Below are positions 45,127 through 56,354 of a stretch of 64,000 nt of DNA, piece by piece. The DNA comes from Tetrapyrgos nigripes. Taxonomy: Eukaryota; Basidiomycota; Agaricomycetes; Agaricales; Campanellaceae. Position numbers and translations under genes: made by a program. The DNA lies in assembly GCA_013368315.1 (NCBI GenBank), contig JAACJM010000338.1, forward strand, positions 1 to 64,000, read 5' to 3'. The notes under the pieces are model-generated. The model was not told the origin of the DNA and made no database searches. It worked only from the letters and a program-made list of their open reading frames with translations. The first letter of the stretch is position 1. Every line of letters starts with the position of its first letter.

Positions 45127-47028
45127 GGGAGTTCTTTGGGAATGAACAAGAAAAAAGGAAGGAGAGCCTGTCAGTTGAAGTGAAGGTGGTTGTACAAGTG
45201 TTCTATAAATGCTGAGGGAGGATGAGAGCCCATGATATAAGCTGGAGGAGAATGGGCAGGGCTACGATGGTCTATTCGCATTGGCAAAGCTATTGGGGGC
45301 ATCAGCGAGTGTGGAGAATTCAACAGAGCAGAAAGTGAATGAGGTGGTGCATTTGCTCTGTAGGATGGGGCATGGAACAGATGATTTTGAGGTTCCAAGG
45401 GGGCCAGACATGATAATCCAGGTAATGATATTTGAGGATGCGTCGTATTCAGTTTGGAGGTTGAGTCTGCCTCCAAAAAAGTCCTTGTAACTATCTGCAG
45501 CATTGTGGGAGGGCCTCAAGAAGCCTCCAGGCAGCATCGGTCTGTGGAGGAGTGGGAGGATGAGAAGAATGACACTGAGGAACAGGACAATCTATGTACC
45601 TTCAGAAGTCGGACCATGGTTTGCCAACGAGAGCGCATCAATACCTATACCAATACCAACATTGAGAATTGGCTCAATTAATCGAGAGAAGACTGTCAGC
45701 CGTTGTTCAGAGGATAGAAAAGGCAAGGGTGAAGAAGCTCAAGAGAAACCCGCGGTATTGTTGATCTTGATCACTTGTAATAGTAAGATCAGGTCTTTTT
45801 GGCTCCAGATGGGTCACGCAAATGTCTTGTGATATGACAACATATATGTCTGTACTTATATATCAGAAATGTTATTATCACCAGCACTCTCTACCAGGAT
45901 TATATAAGCATCACAGACACACATTACCATTAGACTATTTGACCATAACTAGAACATTGAACTCACTTGTGTTAGTTGGAATGTGATCTATCTTTAATTT
46001 GACTGCGCAAAACATGGCCTTGTTATACAGTGATGAAACACCCTTGCCACTGTGTAATACACCCTCAAAGATGTTTCCCACAGTGATGAGGACCTTTCAG
46101 ATGTTGCCTATGATATCTTTACCAAATCTCACTGGTTTTCTATCATTAGCATCTTGTTTGTAAGCCTTCACACTTGCAGCTAAAAGTTGATGGAACATAG
46201 AGTTGAAGGTTTGCAATTAAAAAAGCCAGATGTTGGATGCAGTTTGGTTTTTGGTGTATTTCTGTTGTACCCACACTAATAGGTGGTTTAGACATGGGGG
46301 TAGGTGATAGGGCTGGTGAGTGTAGTAGGTAGAAATGTAGCTTTCAATAGAAAACTACTAAAACCACACTAAAACGCTCAACAAGACTCCTTAAGTTTCG
46401 AAGGGGTCTCAGATGATAAGAGTATTGATGAGGGAAAATCAAACACTCTCTAGGATGTTCTCAGTAGGTGGGTAGTCAAGTGTATTTGAGTGTATTCAAT
46501 CAAACGGAGATTCCTCCATAATACTGCGAGTCTGCAGGTCAGGATTCCCCTAATCACTTCTGAGATTCCTCAGTGCACAAAACTGCGAGTCCGCAGGTTG
46601 GGATTCCCCTGATCAAAATAAACTCTAAAACTCTTTCTCTGTTGTCACCCAAAGACAGGGGCGGGTTCTATGTCTATCTACATCTACATCCTACAATACT
46701 TATATACAGATGAACAATTCAATAATGTACAGGACAAATGATGGTATATAGCTGACGGCCGCAACTGCTAGTCTATGTGGCTTCAACAGGCAGCATGAAT
46801 CTTTTTATTTTGCGAATGCTGGCGTTCCGATATTAAAGGTGTGGCATCGAGCCCGAACTATGGCAAATATTTCTTATTCTCGGATTTCTTGTCTCTTTCT
46901 CTTGAGTTCATATCCCTGGTTTCTTTTCTGTTACTCTTTTTACATTCCTTGGCCACCACTAGATTGTTTCTTGGGTAAGGTGTCCAATGGTATCCCAGTA
47001 TGTCAAAACTCAATATTCAAGGTATATT
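45127..47028. other. No gene recognised; short direct repeat near 46.5 kb
   Basis: A direct repeat at about 46507-46612 shares the blocks CTGCGAGTC(T/C)GCAGGT and GGATTCCCCT(A/G)ATCA, spaced about 57 bp apart. Otherwise only short frames without motifs are present. This may be flanking sequence of the MULE-type element. Confidence 0.35.
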
Positions 47029-47506
47029 TTACGAGGCTTTTAGGCTGAGTTAATTTATGTTGTAGCGACCTCCCAGATCTTTTCCACGGGTTCAAATTCC
47101 CACCCCTGTTTGTTGGTGCTCGTCAAGCGCTCATCTGGAATCGTCGAGACCCATGACGTCATTCACAGCATCCTCAGAGTAACGTGAGGCCCTTAGGGCC
47201 GGTCTCTATCCTTCCTGACAACCGAAATGTCTAGACTGGCTGGGTCCAAAGACCGTTTGACGTCGATACATCATCACTGCATCAAGTACCTCTCTTGGTC
47301 TGCAACCGTCACATCCATTCCTCAGACTCCTCCTGACTTATCATCAGTGCCCAGTAGAAGAGCCGACGTACAGGTTTACTCAATACTATGTGTTTTCTCC
47401 TACCTAGGCTCTACATGGAAGATATAATGTATTATATGAAAGTGATTCTTGCTGCTGGGGCCTCGTAACTTGCCATGCGAAGCAGTGGCCCCTTACCCCA
47501 GTTTAG
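47029..47506 (+). mobile_element. Short non-autonomous repeat ending in a GGCCTCGTA hairpin (copy B)
   Basis: It starts TTACGAGGC and ends GGGGCCTCGTAACTTGCC followed by GCGAAGC, AGTGGCCCC and CCCCAGTTTA, as in the copy at 2182-2597. The shared ends and the divergent middle, with a Ser-rich plus-strand frame at 47227-47427, suggest two members of one short family. See copy A for the Helitron-like interpretation. Confidence 0.45.
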
Positions 47507-47684
47507 TGCCATTCACTCATGTTTGTGACTAACTAGCCTGGAGCGACAGCCCCGTTCTTTGGCTAGTACTGACTGAAATGTCTTACGTGGATCGACTTAG
47601 TCAGTTCAGATTCAGGTAAGTGGATTTATCAATGCGTTTTTACAGGGGTGTATGACTTGCAGTCGTATCATAGGGAGGGGTATG

Positions 47685-49085
47685 TAATTGCAGGGAGGTT
47701 TACCATGGATTTATTTTTGTTGTGGGACCTTTCTGGCCTCATTTTACTTCAGAATGAGAAGGAAACAAATCCCACAGTGATAGGTGACCTGAATGTAGAG
47801 ATATGAGTTTGTAGGGGGTAGGGGAAGGGTATGTGAGTGGAGGTGAGTTTACCATAGATTTATTTCTGTTTTGGTCTAATTCTGGCCTCACTTTACTCCA
47901 GAACAAGAGGGAAACAAACCCCACAATGATAGATGACCTGGTTGTAGAGATATGAGTTTGTGGGGGATGAGGGGGAGGATATGTGAGTGCAGGGGAGTTT
48001 ACCAGGGATTTATTTCTGTTGTGGGCCTTTTCTGGCCTCATTTTACTACAGAATCATAGAGAAACAAACCTCACAATGATAGGTGCCTTGAATGTAGAGA
48101 TATGAATTTGTGGGGGGATGAGGGGGAGGGAGGATATGTGAGTGCAGGGGAGCTTACCAGGGATTTTATTTCTGTTGTGGGCTTTTTCTGGCTTCATTTT
48201 AATACAGAATGATAGGGAAACAAACCCCACAATGATAGGTGCCCTGAATGTAGAGATATGAGTTTGTGGGAAGTGAGGAGAAAGGTATGTGAGTGCAAGG
48301 GAGTTTACCATGGATTGTTTTTTATTCTGGGCCATTTCTGGCCTCATTTTACTCCTGAATAAGAGGGAAGCAAACCCCACAGTGATGGATGACCTGGATG
48401 TAGAGATATGAGTTTGTGGGGGGATGAGGGGGAGGGTATGTGAGTGCAGGGGAACTTACCAGGGATTTATTTCTGTTGTGGGCCTTTTCTGGCCTGACTT
48501 TACTACAGAATAATAGGGAAACAAACCCCACAATGATAGATGACCTAGATGTAGAGATATGAGTTTGTGGGGGGGTGAGGGGAAGGGTATGTGAGTGCAA
48601 GCGAGTTTACCATGGATTTATTCTTGTTGTGAGCCCTGTCTGGCTTTATTTTTTCCCAGAATGAGTGGGAAACAAACTCCACAATGATAGGTGACCTGAA
48701 TGTGAAGATATAACTTTATGGGGAGATGAGGGGAAAGGTATTTGAGTGGATTTATTTTTTTCTGGGCCCTTTCTGGCCCCATTTAACTTCAGCATGAGAG
48801 TGACAGAAGCCCCATAATGATGTATGACCTGGATGTAGAGACATGAGTTTTGGGGGATGAAGGGGAGGGTATGTGATTGCAGATGAGTTTAGCATGAATT
48901 TATTTTTATTGTGGGCCCATTCTGGCCATTTTACTCCAGAATGAGAGTAAAACTCAAAATGATAGGTGACCTGAATGTAGAGATATAAGTTTGTGGAGGG
49001 TGAGGGGGAGGATATGTGACTATGTGAGTGCAGGAGTCTACTATGGATATATTTTTGTTGTGGGGCCACTGTGGCATCACTTATG
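47685..49085. repeat. 150-bp tandem repeat, about nine units
   Basis: The landmark TTTACC(A)TGGATTTATTT recurs at about 47699, 47848, 47998, 48153, 48304, 48455, 48606, 48888 and 49037, a period of about 150 bp. Each unit contains CTGGCCTCATTTTACT, AACAAACCCCACAATGATAG, GACCTGAATGTAGAGATATG and a G-rich run. Since 150 is a multiple of three, the minus strand stays open for up to 145 codons with a 50-residue period (RPEKAHNRNKS, LTYPPPHPP, THISTTRSSIIVGFVSLLF). I regard the block as satellite-like DNA with fortuitous frames. Confidence 0.92.
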
Positions 49086-50701
49086 TTTTGGAGCCGCCTG
49101 CTACAGGTTACAAAGATGTTTATGGGCCCAGTTGGCAGATCAAATGGTCCCATTACATATTCCAAAAATTTTGGTAGAAATTTCAACTGAATGTAACTGT
49201 AAGAACAGATAGTTAGTAATTGTTCTTCCCAGCATAGCTTGGCCTCTTACCCCCAAGTCTGAGAATTAAAGCAGTCCCAGCAATGCGGATAGGCCTTAGC
49301 AAGGATTAAATTTGGTTCGTCTGTCGTTCTGTTCCTCTCTGGTGTCAGCGTATGCTCATTGTATCACTCTTCCACATTCTGCTTTGGTGTCCAGGGGCCG
49401 AATTACGAGACCGAAGAATGAGGCTGAGTCCCCAATTCCGACCGAAGGGAGGAGTGTCCAACCGAATGACATCATGCTGTGTGGCCAAATGGTGTTTGAA
49501 TTTTGACGGCCACCTCCGAGTGGAAATCGCCGACTCCCTTCATCGCGCTGTGAGTACTTTCCCCCGTTTTCTGTCTCTATCAATGGAAAGTTACATTGAA
49601 CTTCTTCAAAAACTGTCTCTAATAGACTTGTACCTTGCCTGTACCACTTGCATTTCAATCTAGACAACTCTGTGCCAAAAAAAACAAAAAAATAAATCCG
49701 TTCGTGTAAAGACTATCATCAAACTCTTACTAGGCAAAGTTGCTATGCTCTGTACCATGGACGCGCATGACCACTTCGTACATCAATATCATGCCCCGCA
49801 TAACCTCATTCAATACGAATTAGGCGACTTCTGGCAATTGAGACTGGAAGATCTTTTGTACGGAACTTTTCTACCAGAGACCGACCGCCACGAGGCAACA
49901 GATTGGCTCTTACGTGCTGAAGCTAGTGCCTTCATTCAAAATTGTTTTCAGTCCCACCTAGAAGAGTGCTTTAGTGGTTCTATATGTTTATACAGGAAAT
50001 GAGAATAAAGTTTAATGGCTATTTAGTCTGAGGTAAACCCTGTGGCCTCGTACTCGCCACACGCAGCGTTGGCCTACATCCCTTTCATACAGAAAGATTG
50101 AAAGAACAAAGGAACAAGGACAAAATATGGGTATACTATAAAATATTCTACACATAATGATAGTGAGGGAAATGTGTGCCATCACTGCACGTGGCACGAT
50201 AACAAGCAAGGGGTGAAATATACATAGGGTCAAAAAACTTTTGCCACCACACAGAGTACCCCCTCCCCCCTCCTTCTATATTAGGTATATCACTTAGGTA
50301 AGATGAAGATAAGACATTCCCATATGTTCTCTCTCCTTCATGATGATAGTAATATTCTTTTTAGACTGCATACCTAGAATTTCAAACAACTCCTTGCACT
50401 TGGGAGCATGCTCCGCCTGGAGTTAGGATTGAATAACGGTTTTGGAAGTGTCAGGATTATTGATACATCAGGAAAACCATACATTGAAAATGGGACAAAA
50501 TTTTGGCAAAGATTTCGCAAATGTCAAAAATATTCAGCTGGTCAAAATGTGCAAAATGATTGTGAAAATTTGCCAAAAGTTTTTACTTATCTTTCAGTTT
50601 TCACGCGGCATAATATGACTCTCAAATTCAATGGTGTCAGTCGTTCGAGTCTAGCATGTCTTTGGGCAGTGCATATGTTAATTGCTATCCCTGTTTACTA
50701 C
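49086..50701. other. No supported gene
   Basis: Frames at 49352-49663 and 49745-50002 (DHFVHQYHAPHNLIQYEL) have coding-like composition but no recognised family and no clear joining. A hairpin-family copy lies at 50044-50088. The right end should contain the 3' flank of the Plavaka-type element. Confidence 0.3.
50044..50088 (+). repeat. Hairpin-family repeat, copy 4
   Basis: GGCCTCGTACTCGCCACACG then CAGCGTTGGCC and ACATCCCTTTCAT. Its CpG-rich form matches the copy at 37148, where four of these CpGs are decayed to TG or CA. The ends GGCC...GGCC can pair. Confidence 0.7.
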
Positions 50702-53700
50702 CTAAGACATATTGAAGTATGTATGGGTATCTGTGAAAGGGTTTAGGTAGAACAAAGGGCATAAGTCCAACACAGACTCCCTAGTCCAGCCTGATGAAAC
50801 AGTACCTCCCCATTTCAGATACAAATGGACGCTCTGTTGAACCATCTCTATCAGAACCACAGATACGGCCTGGGTACCATCCCTATGGAGCAACGGCATA
50901 ACATGATGAAGCCCTGAGTAAGGCTCTGGTCCTTGGGAAAATTGGGTGAACCACTTGACATAGGTAAGATGAAGGGGTGGTTCACAATGCGGGGGGAATA
51001 AACAGTGATGGTGTTGTTTTGGGATGGAGAAGACAACATATATACGCCCCACTTGTAGTCCTAAATTAACAAATCAATCTATTGACTACCGCTCAGAGAC
51101 CCTAACTCACCTTGCAGAAAATCCCCACTGCATCAAACTGAGCGGCTGAATGACTTGATTACGGAAATTGTATCGACGAGGATGGACAGAAATGATATCG
51201 AGATTCTCCGCACCATGCAATTCCTCATTGCAAAATTTTACCCTATGCCATACTGGGACACTACAGAAAGGGAGTGAAAGAAAGTCTGCCATGTCCTGTA
51301 ACTGACCACGGTTACGAGGAGCATCAAGCTCTGGATCATGGAAACGAGCAATAAACTCTTTGAGTGCATATTCAAATTGTGTAGCACCATATCCACGTTC
51401 ACTTGTATCCTGCAGTTTCGCAAAAGCCACGGTCTTCACAGTAGGGTATTTTGACATTTTGATAGATGAAGGGCACTTCATATCAAATAATGAGCGTTGA
51501 GAGCCAGGGAAATCATAGCATACACCAGGAATGAGTAGAGGAACAGAACCAAGCGACTGTAATTGACACCAAGTGTGTCTCCATGCAATATAATTTGCAT
51601 GATGCATGACTTTCTCTCTTCACTCCAACCATTTCATCATCTGTGGGTATTCGTCCTTATGGTTGGATGCACGATATGCATCCTTAGCGAAGTTGATATG
51701 GAGACGCTCAGTCGTCTTAGTATTGTAGTTGTCGCAGGTCCCGTAAAGCTTGATAGCTCGTACATAATGGCAGAGAGCATGTATCTTTGGAAGATTGAAA
51801 TGCTCTTGGGAGCCCAGGTCCACAAAAACATGCTTGTTATTGTGGAAGGTTGCGAGAGAGGCCTCTAATGAAGCAAGGGATTCATCGCTATGGATGGGAT
51901 AATTTGCCATGTATAGAAAGTCCAGCAGAGCACATGTAGCTGTGAGCAGAGTTCAGGACTGAGTCAGAGTCAGCTTGGGAATATCTACTACGAGACTGAG
52001 GAGAAAGGAACACATCTGCTTGTGCTCAGAGCTGCTGACCTGAGAGAGAGTTGTGATTCCTTTTTGGAAGTGACGCATCCCATGATTTGCTGGCAGACGG
52101 CATACACGGGCATCCACTTCATCTGCTCCAACAACATGGGTAACCCACCCAATCAAGTGTTTCATCATGCCTTGGTACAGCTGATGAAGAAGGTCTGGTG
52201 TGATGGATCAAAAAATGTTGGTGTACGGGAGGTCTTCCCAGAAAGGGTGCTGAACTGGTTTTACATTGGCGTCTAAGCATAACTTCTCCCACTCACCAGT
52301 GTGCATTGCTGCCGCTGCTTGTTTTGCAGCTGTTGGGTCCCAGTAACTTGCAGTACAAGGATACTGCCCCAAGTCATGTTTTTCCGTCATACAAACTGCA
52401 CAATCCCCATAGTAACCACATGTAACGAGCATCTGCTCTGGATAATCGCCTACATAGGCTGCCAAGATTGGATGACACCTTCGCTTTACCCCATCCCCAC
52501 TCTCCATGTAAACACCATTGATCCCAGCATCCTTCAAAGGCGCAAGAAGACTTTTCATGTAGATGTGAAATAGATTTGTGATGGTACGCCGCCGAGATGC
52601 CTTGTTGGTGATGTGCTCGAGACGTGTGGTAGGTAGGTAGGCAAGAAGGATTTGCCCCTGCTTTGAAGGCTTGTGTCGTATCTCCTTCGGAAGATTTCCA
52701 ATGGTAAGATATACTGGACATGCGGATTTATTTCAAAACAAGGTAACTTAGGTTTTGTCGCTAGATAGGATGATGGGAACAATAGTTGCGCTGGGCTTGT
52801 CCTTCTCAAGCTGCTTCTGTAGGCATACCAAAACATGCTAGTTAGCAGAGGGTACAAGTAAAGATAGACAAGTAAATACCTGCATAGCCCACCACCACTT
52901 TCCTGTGTACATGTCATGGTACAAGTTTATCGTCTTGTCAGCATCTGCATAGTGCCATTCTGGTGCAAAGCAAGGGTAGCGAGCATGATCTGGAGAGCCA
53001 TAGAGTGCACGAATGCAGTCAATGATAGGGCGTTGATAAAAGTCAAAGCTCTCTTCTGCAATGACAACTTCTCGGCGAGTGAATGAAGGCCTTTGAGCGG
53101 GTATCTCCTTGTCAATAATATCGTTGAGCTCATTGGTACTGCAATAAGATAGCCCAAGTGATTCTTGTACCTGCACTTGTATTAGCTTGCTGGGTAAGAC
53201 GAAAAGAAAAGAAAAAAGAAACTGAAAAACATACCCCATCTATAGCGAGCAGCTCTGTAAATGCAGTGGAACCAGAACCCCGCAATTTGGCCCAATGAGC
53301 GACTTCCCAATCCATACGAGAACTAAATGGTGCATATTTGTTCTCTTTGAGTCCGTCTATACGAGACTCATAGTGCCATAGAATAAGGGTACTGGACCTG
53401 AGGTTTCGACTGGTGCACCTGCCTGACCTCCAAAGGTCTGAACATAAATATCCTTGCAATGAGCTGGGAGATTGTGAAGAAGAGGATTGGTAGTTGGTGT
53501 TTGTTCAGAGTCTGAGTTATTGTCCACATCCATACTATCCGACATTTCTGGAGCCGTAAGTGGTGTGCGCATGGGCTCCCAGGTCTTCTCCAACTCGGCA
53601 GGTACACCATTGTCCACCTCTTCATCTTCTTCATCATCTTCGTTGTCACCATAGACATCCCTCTGATCCATGTTGTCCTTCTCAGGGTCACCTTCACCGA

Positions 53701-54016
53701 AACCCAGGAAATCCTGATCAGAATAATCATTTCCAAAGAAATCGCCATGAAACTGCTCCATTGGTTCGTCATCATTATCGGCAGCATAAGCTGTTGGCCT
53801 AAACAGTGGAGACTTGGAGTGCTGGGCTTTTGGAGGGTTCCGACAGGGCATGAGGCGACTGTGACAAATGAGCTGTTTCAGTTCTTCATGTGCAGCTTTG
53901 CATGGCATTTTTGTGGTCTTCTCCAGGTGTTGGATAAAGTCGCATGTTTGGTTGAACAGCTTCTTACATCTGGAACAGGTGAGGGAGAGTTCAAATGTGG
54001 GGTTGGAGGATGCCAT
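50702..54016 (-). pseudogene. Plavaka (CACTA-type) transposase, several in-frame stops
   Basis: From ATG at 54016 the protein starts with a zinc-finger-like region (LTCSRCKKLFNQTCDFIQH), then an acidic linker. After a shift near 53380 follow KYAPFSSRMDWEVAHWAKLR, LGLSYCSTNELNDIIDKEIP, PEWHYADADKTINLYHDMYT with GKWWWAMQ, ATIVPIILSSDKT and CPVYLTIGNLPKEI, HPILAAYVGDYPEQMLVTC, TPDLLHQLYQGMMKHLIGW, NLPKIHALCHYVRAIKLYGT with NTKTTERLHINFAKDAY, and a C-terminus YVKWFTQFSQ..WTRESVLDLCPLFYLNPF. This is the Plavaka order. Stops lie at 52748-52750 (TAA), 52733-52735, 52208-52210, 51953-51955 and 51620-51622 (all TGA; the last is in WLE-stop-REKV, where the family has Arg). The gene is dead. Confidence 0.88.
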
Positions 54017-54257
54017 AGTACTGGTACGAGTATAAGCGTAAAGATGTAAATCACAACCTGAAATTTCTCCATCGCTTGAGTGGGGCACAACACAACAAAA
54101 AAAATTAGTAAACTCACATATTTTCTTTCCTTGCAACCACCACCTTCACTTTCTTTTTGCCTCCCATATCAAGTTTCTCCCTCTAATCTCACCATACCAC
54201 TCCTTTTCTAATCCCTTTCTTGTAATGTCCAATCGAATTGGGAGGAAGTCGTGAGAC

Positions 54258-55060
54258 ATGGAAGAGAACGCGCCAGCATCTCAACTACCACCCCGAATAC
54301 AGCTAAAATGGAAAACAAGAGGTACTGCTGAGGCTACAAGCTCTTTGCAAGTGGTAGCCCAAGCAGCTTCCAGCAAGAGGAAGTACTCTAATGTAGACAA
54401 GGGAAAAAATGGTGGTGAGTCACTGTCAAATAAAAAGTAGAAGCCCGACTCACTAGACCTTGCCAGACAGCACCAGCAACCAAAGCAACCAAAGCTAAAT
54501 CTGCTCACACACCCATGCAACCTTCAAAGGGCGCTGGGAAGCCTGCTAAAACTTCGTCGTTGGGTAGGGGCCAAGGAAAATCAGCGAGAGGTCAGCATAC
54601 TCAGCCGAGTACTACAACGACAGGTGGTTTCGACTTGAAATAAGAAGATAAACAAACTCACCTCCTGACATTTAGTTGCCAATCAGTACAACGCTGTTGA
54701 AATCGACATTGATGCTGAAGACTCCCCTACTGAAGGTGAGTACATACTTTTTAACCAATTCCTTGCCACATTGACAAGACCAGAGCTTCCTCCACCTGCA
54801 AAAAAGTACAAACCCTCTCATCCTTCACGAGATGCAGCAATTGCTCGGACTACTCAACGAGAGGAACAAGAAGAGGCTTCCCAACACGAGGTCTCAGATG
54901 TCGAGCTGTTGTTTGATGATGAATGTGTAGGTGATGCGGATGCTTCACAATGTTAATTACTATGCGCCGATAATATCCTACGTTGACCTTGTTCATAGGC
55001 AGGAATGTTGCTCGATGTTGATGAGCAAGAAGATGACATGTGTATGTGTGTTTGATTTAC
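54258..55060 (+). CDS. Hypothetical protein, several small exons, divergent from the Plavaka gene
   Basis: The first exon (ATG 54258) reads MEENAPASQLPPRIQLKWKT and a Ser/Lys-rich stretch, with a GTGAGT donor at about 54415. Plausible following exons are Ala/Lys-rich (about 54465-54590), NQYNAVEIDIDAEDSPTE (about 54676-54734), ELPPPAKKYKPSHPSRDAAI to an acidic end (about 54783-54930) and a short LLDVDEQEDD piece near 55020. No domain is recognised. The start is about 240 bases from the Plavaka start in divergent orientation, so it may be a second gene of that element. It is followed by the GTATGG-rich element, and a related acidic frame (NNGIIELPLTDSDGGFLSDS) appears beyond it at about 56200. 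Confidence 0.35.
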
Positions 55061-55094
55061 AAGTTGTTGATCTTTACTCACATCAGTAATTTCC

Positions 55095-56140
55095 CAAATT
55101 TATGGGCGCATGGGCGCATAGCAGCCATGCATGCCATACATGCCCATACAAAATTTTTCTGATCCGCCCCATACACTCTGCGAAATCTCCGTACACTCCC
55201 ATACAGAAGAGTTTAGCGAGTGGTGCCTGAGGTTCCGGGACCAAGGTCACGGTCACGTGAACAGTTGAAGCGGAGTTTGAAAGAACTTCTGTTGATTTGC
55301 TTTTTCAAGTTTTTGCATCGGCCTTACTCTCAACCACCACGTCACCGTCCACTAACGTCTCTACCTTGCGTTCCCTCCATTCTCTCCCTCTTTTTCTGCC
55401 TGCCCACGTTTACCTGCACTGCTACTCTATCACAGGTAAGTGTTTACACCAAGCTTGTCATTGCAGACTCCGAGCGGCAGCGCATCAGTGACAGATATTT
55501 TCCCGGTAAGTATCTGACTAGCTCTGCAATGAATGGGTACTGACATCTGTTTCACTGTTTGCTTTGGCTAGGTCTTGTAGTGTCATGGGCTAGCTTCGAG
55601 AGCAAGAGTTGATTGGATTTCGGGAAGTGGAATGAGGTGAGTATGGTACATTTGCTTTCGATGCATATCCTTGACTGATTTCTATTGCTGTTATCCAGGA
55701 TCCTCTGTATCGTTCTTCGTTGAGTGTGGTTCAGTCTCAGTAAGTCCTCTCTTTGTTGTAAACTGCCTTCTCAATGTATACCTATATCATCCTTACAATC
55801 CTTTCATTGGGATTAGTGCTCGTCCTCATCTTCCTCTTTTCTCATACGTAGCATATTAATTGTATTCTCCTACATGCTGTACTAGATACTAGATAGAATC
55901 TGATAATATGGATATTGTTTTTCATACCTAATTTGTTGACATCTGTGAGGTGTATGGCATGTATGGAGGTGTATGGACGACGCAAAAAGCAGGCAATTTG
56001 AGGTGCATGGGGCGTATGGGGCAGATTAGCCGACGCCATACATGTGTATGGGACTTACACGTGCCCCCCAATTCCCATACATGGATGGCGGCCGCATGGC
56101 TGTATGGCCCCATACGCGCCCATGCGCTCCATACGCCTGG
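55095..56140. mobile_element. Small element with GTATGG/CCATAC-rich ends
   Basis: Both ends are dense in GTATGG or its complement CCATAC (about fifteen copies at 55095-55205 and 55945-56140). The outermost parts are imperfect inverted repeats: GCGCATGGGCGCATA..CAGCCATG on the left and the same blocks in reverse complement near 56095-56135. The 700 bp between lacks a recognised gene. Arrays of short subterminal repeats near terminal inverted repeats are typical of hAT-type and related DNA transposons, which use them as transposase binding sites. I infer a non-autonomous DNA transposon, family unknown; no clear target duplication was found. Confidence 0.55.
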
Positions 56141-56296
56141 AGAAAATACTGATGCAAGCATAGCAGTTGAGTGTTCCTCCTCTCGTGCTCATTCTCGAGC
56201 ATCCAACAATGGCATCATTGAGCTGCCTCTTACTGACAGTGATGGCGGGTTTCTCTCTGACTCGCATGCGAAGAACGACTCATATGAAGAGCTTGT

Positions 56297-56329
56297 GGGC
56301 CACCGCTTCGCGTGGCAATCACGAGGCCC
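56297..56329 (-). repeat. Hairpin-family repeat, copy 5, at the 3' side of the Helitron genes
   Basis: On the minus strand this reads GGGCCTCGTGATTGCCACGC then GAAGCGGTGGCCC, the same pattern as the plus-strand copies at 2549 and 47459. The inner part can pair as GCCAC-GCGAAGCG-GTGGC. It lies directly after the minus-strand Helitron coding region, where a Helitron 3' hairpin is expected. Confidence 0.6.
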
Positions 56330-56354
56330 TGAAATCAACAAGCATTATTATTAC

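Noticed and set aside
47739..49186. Minus-strand frames of 83-144 codons rich in Pro and Ser
   Set aside because: They run through the 150-bp tandem repeat; periodicity explains them.
50408..50746. Plus-strand frame of 112 codons near the Plavaka 3' end
   Set aside because: It has no family resemblance and partly overlaps the C-terminal coding end of the minus-strand transposase.
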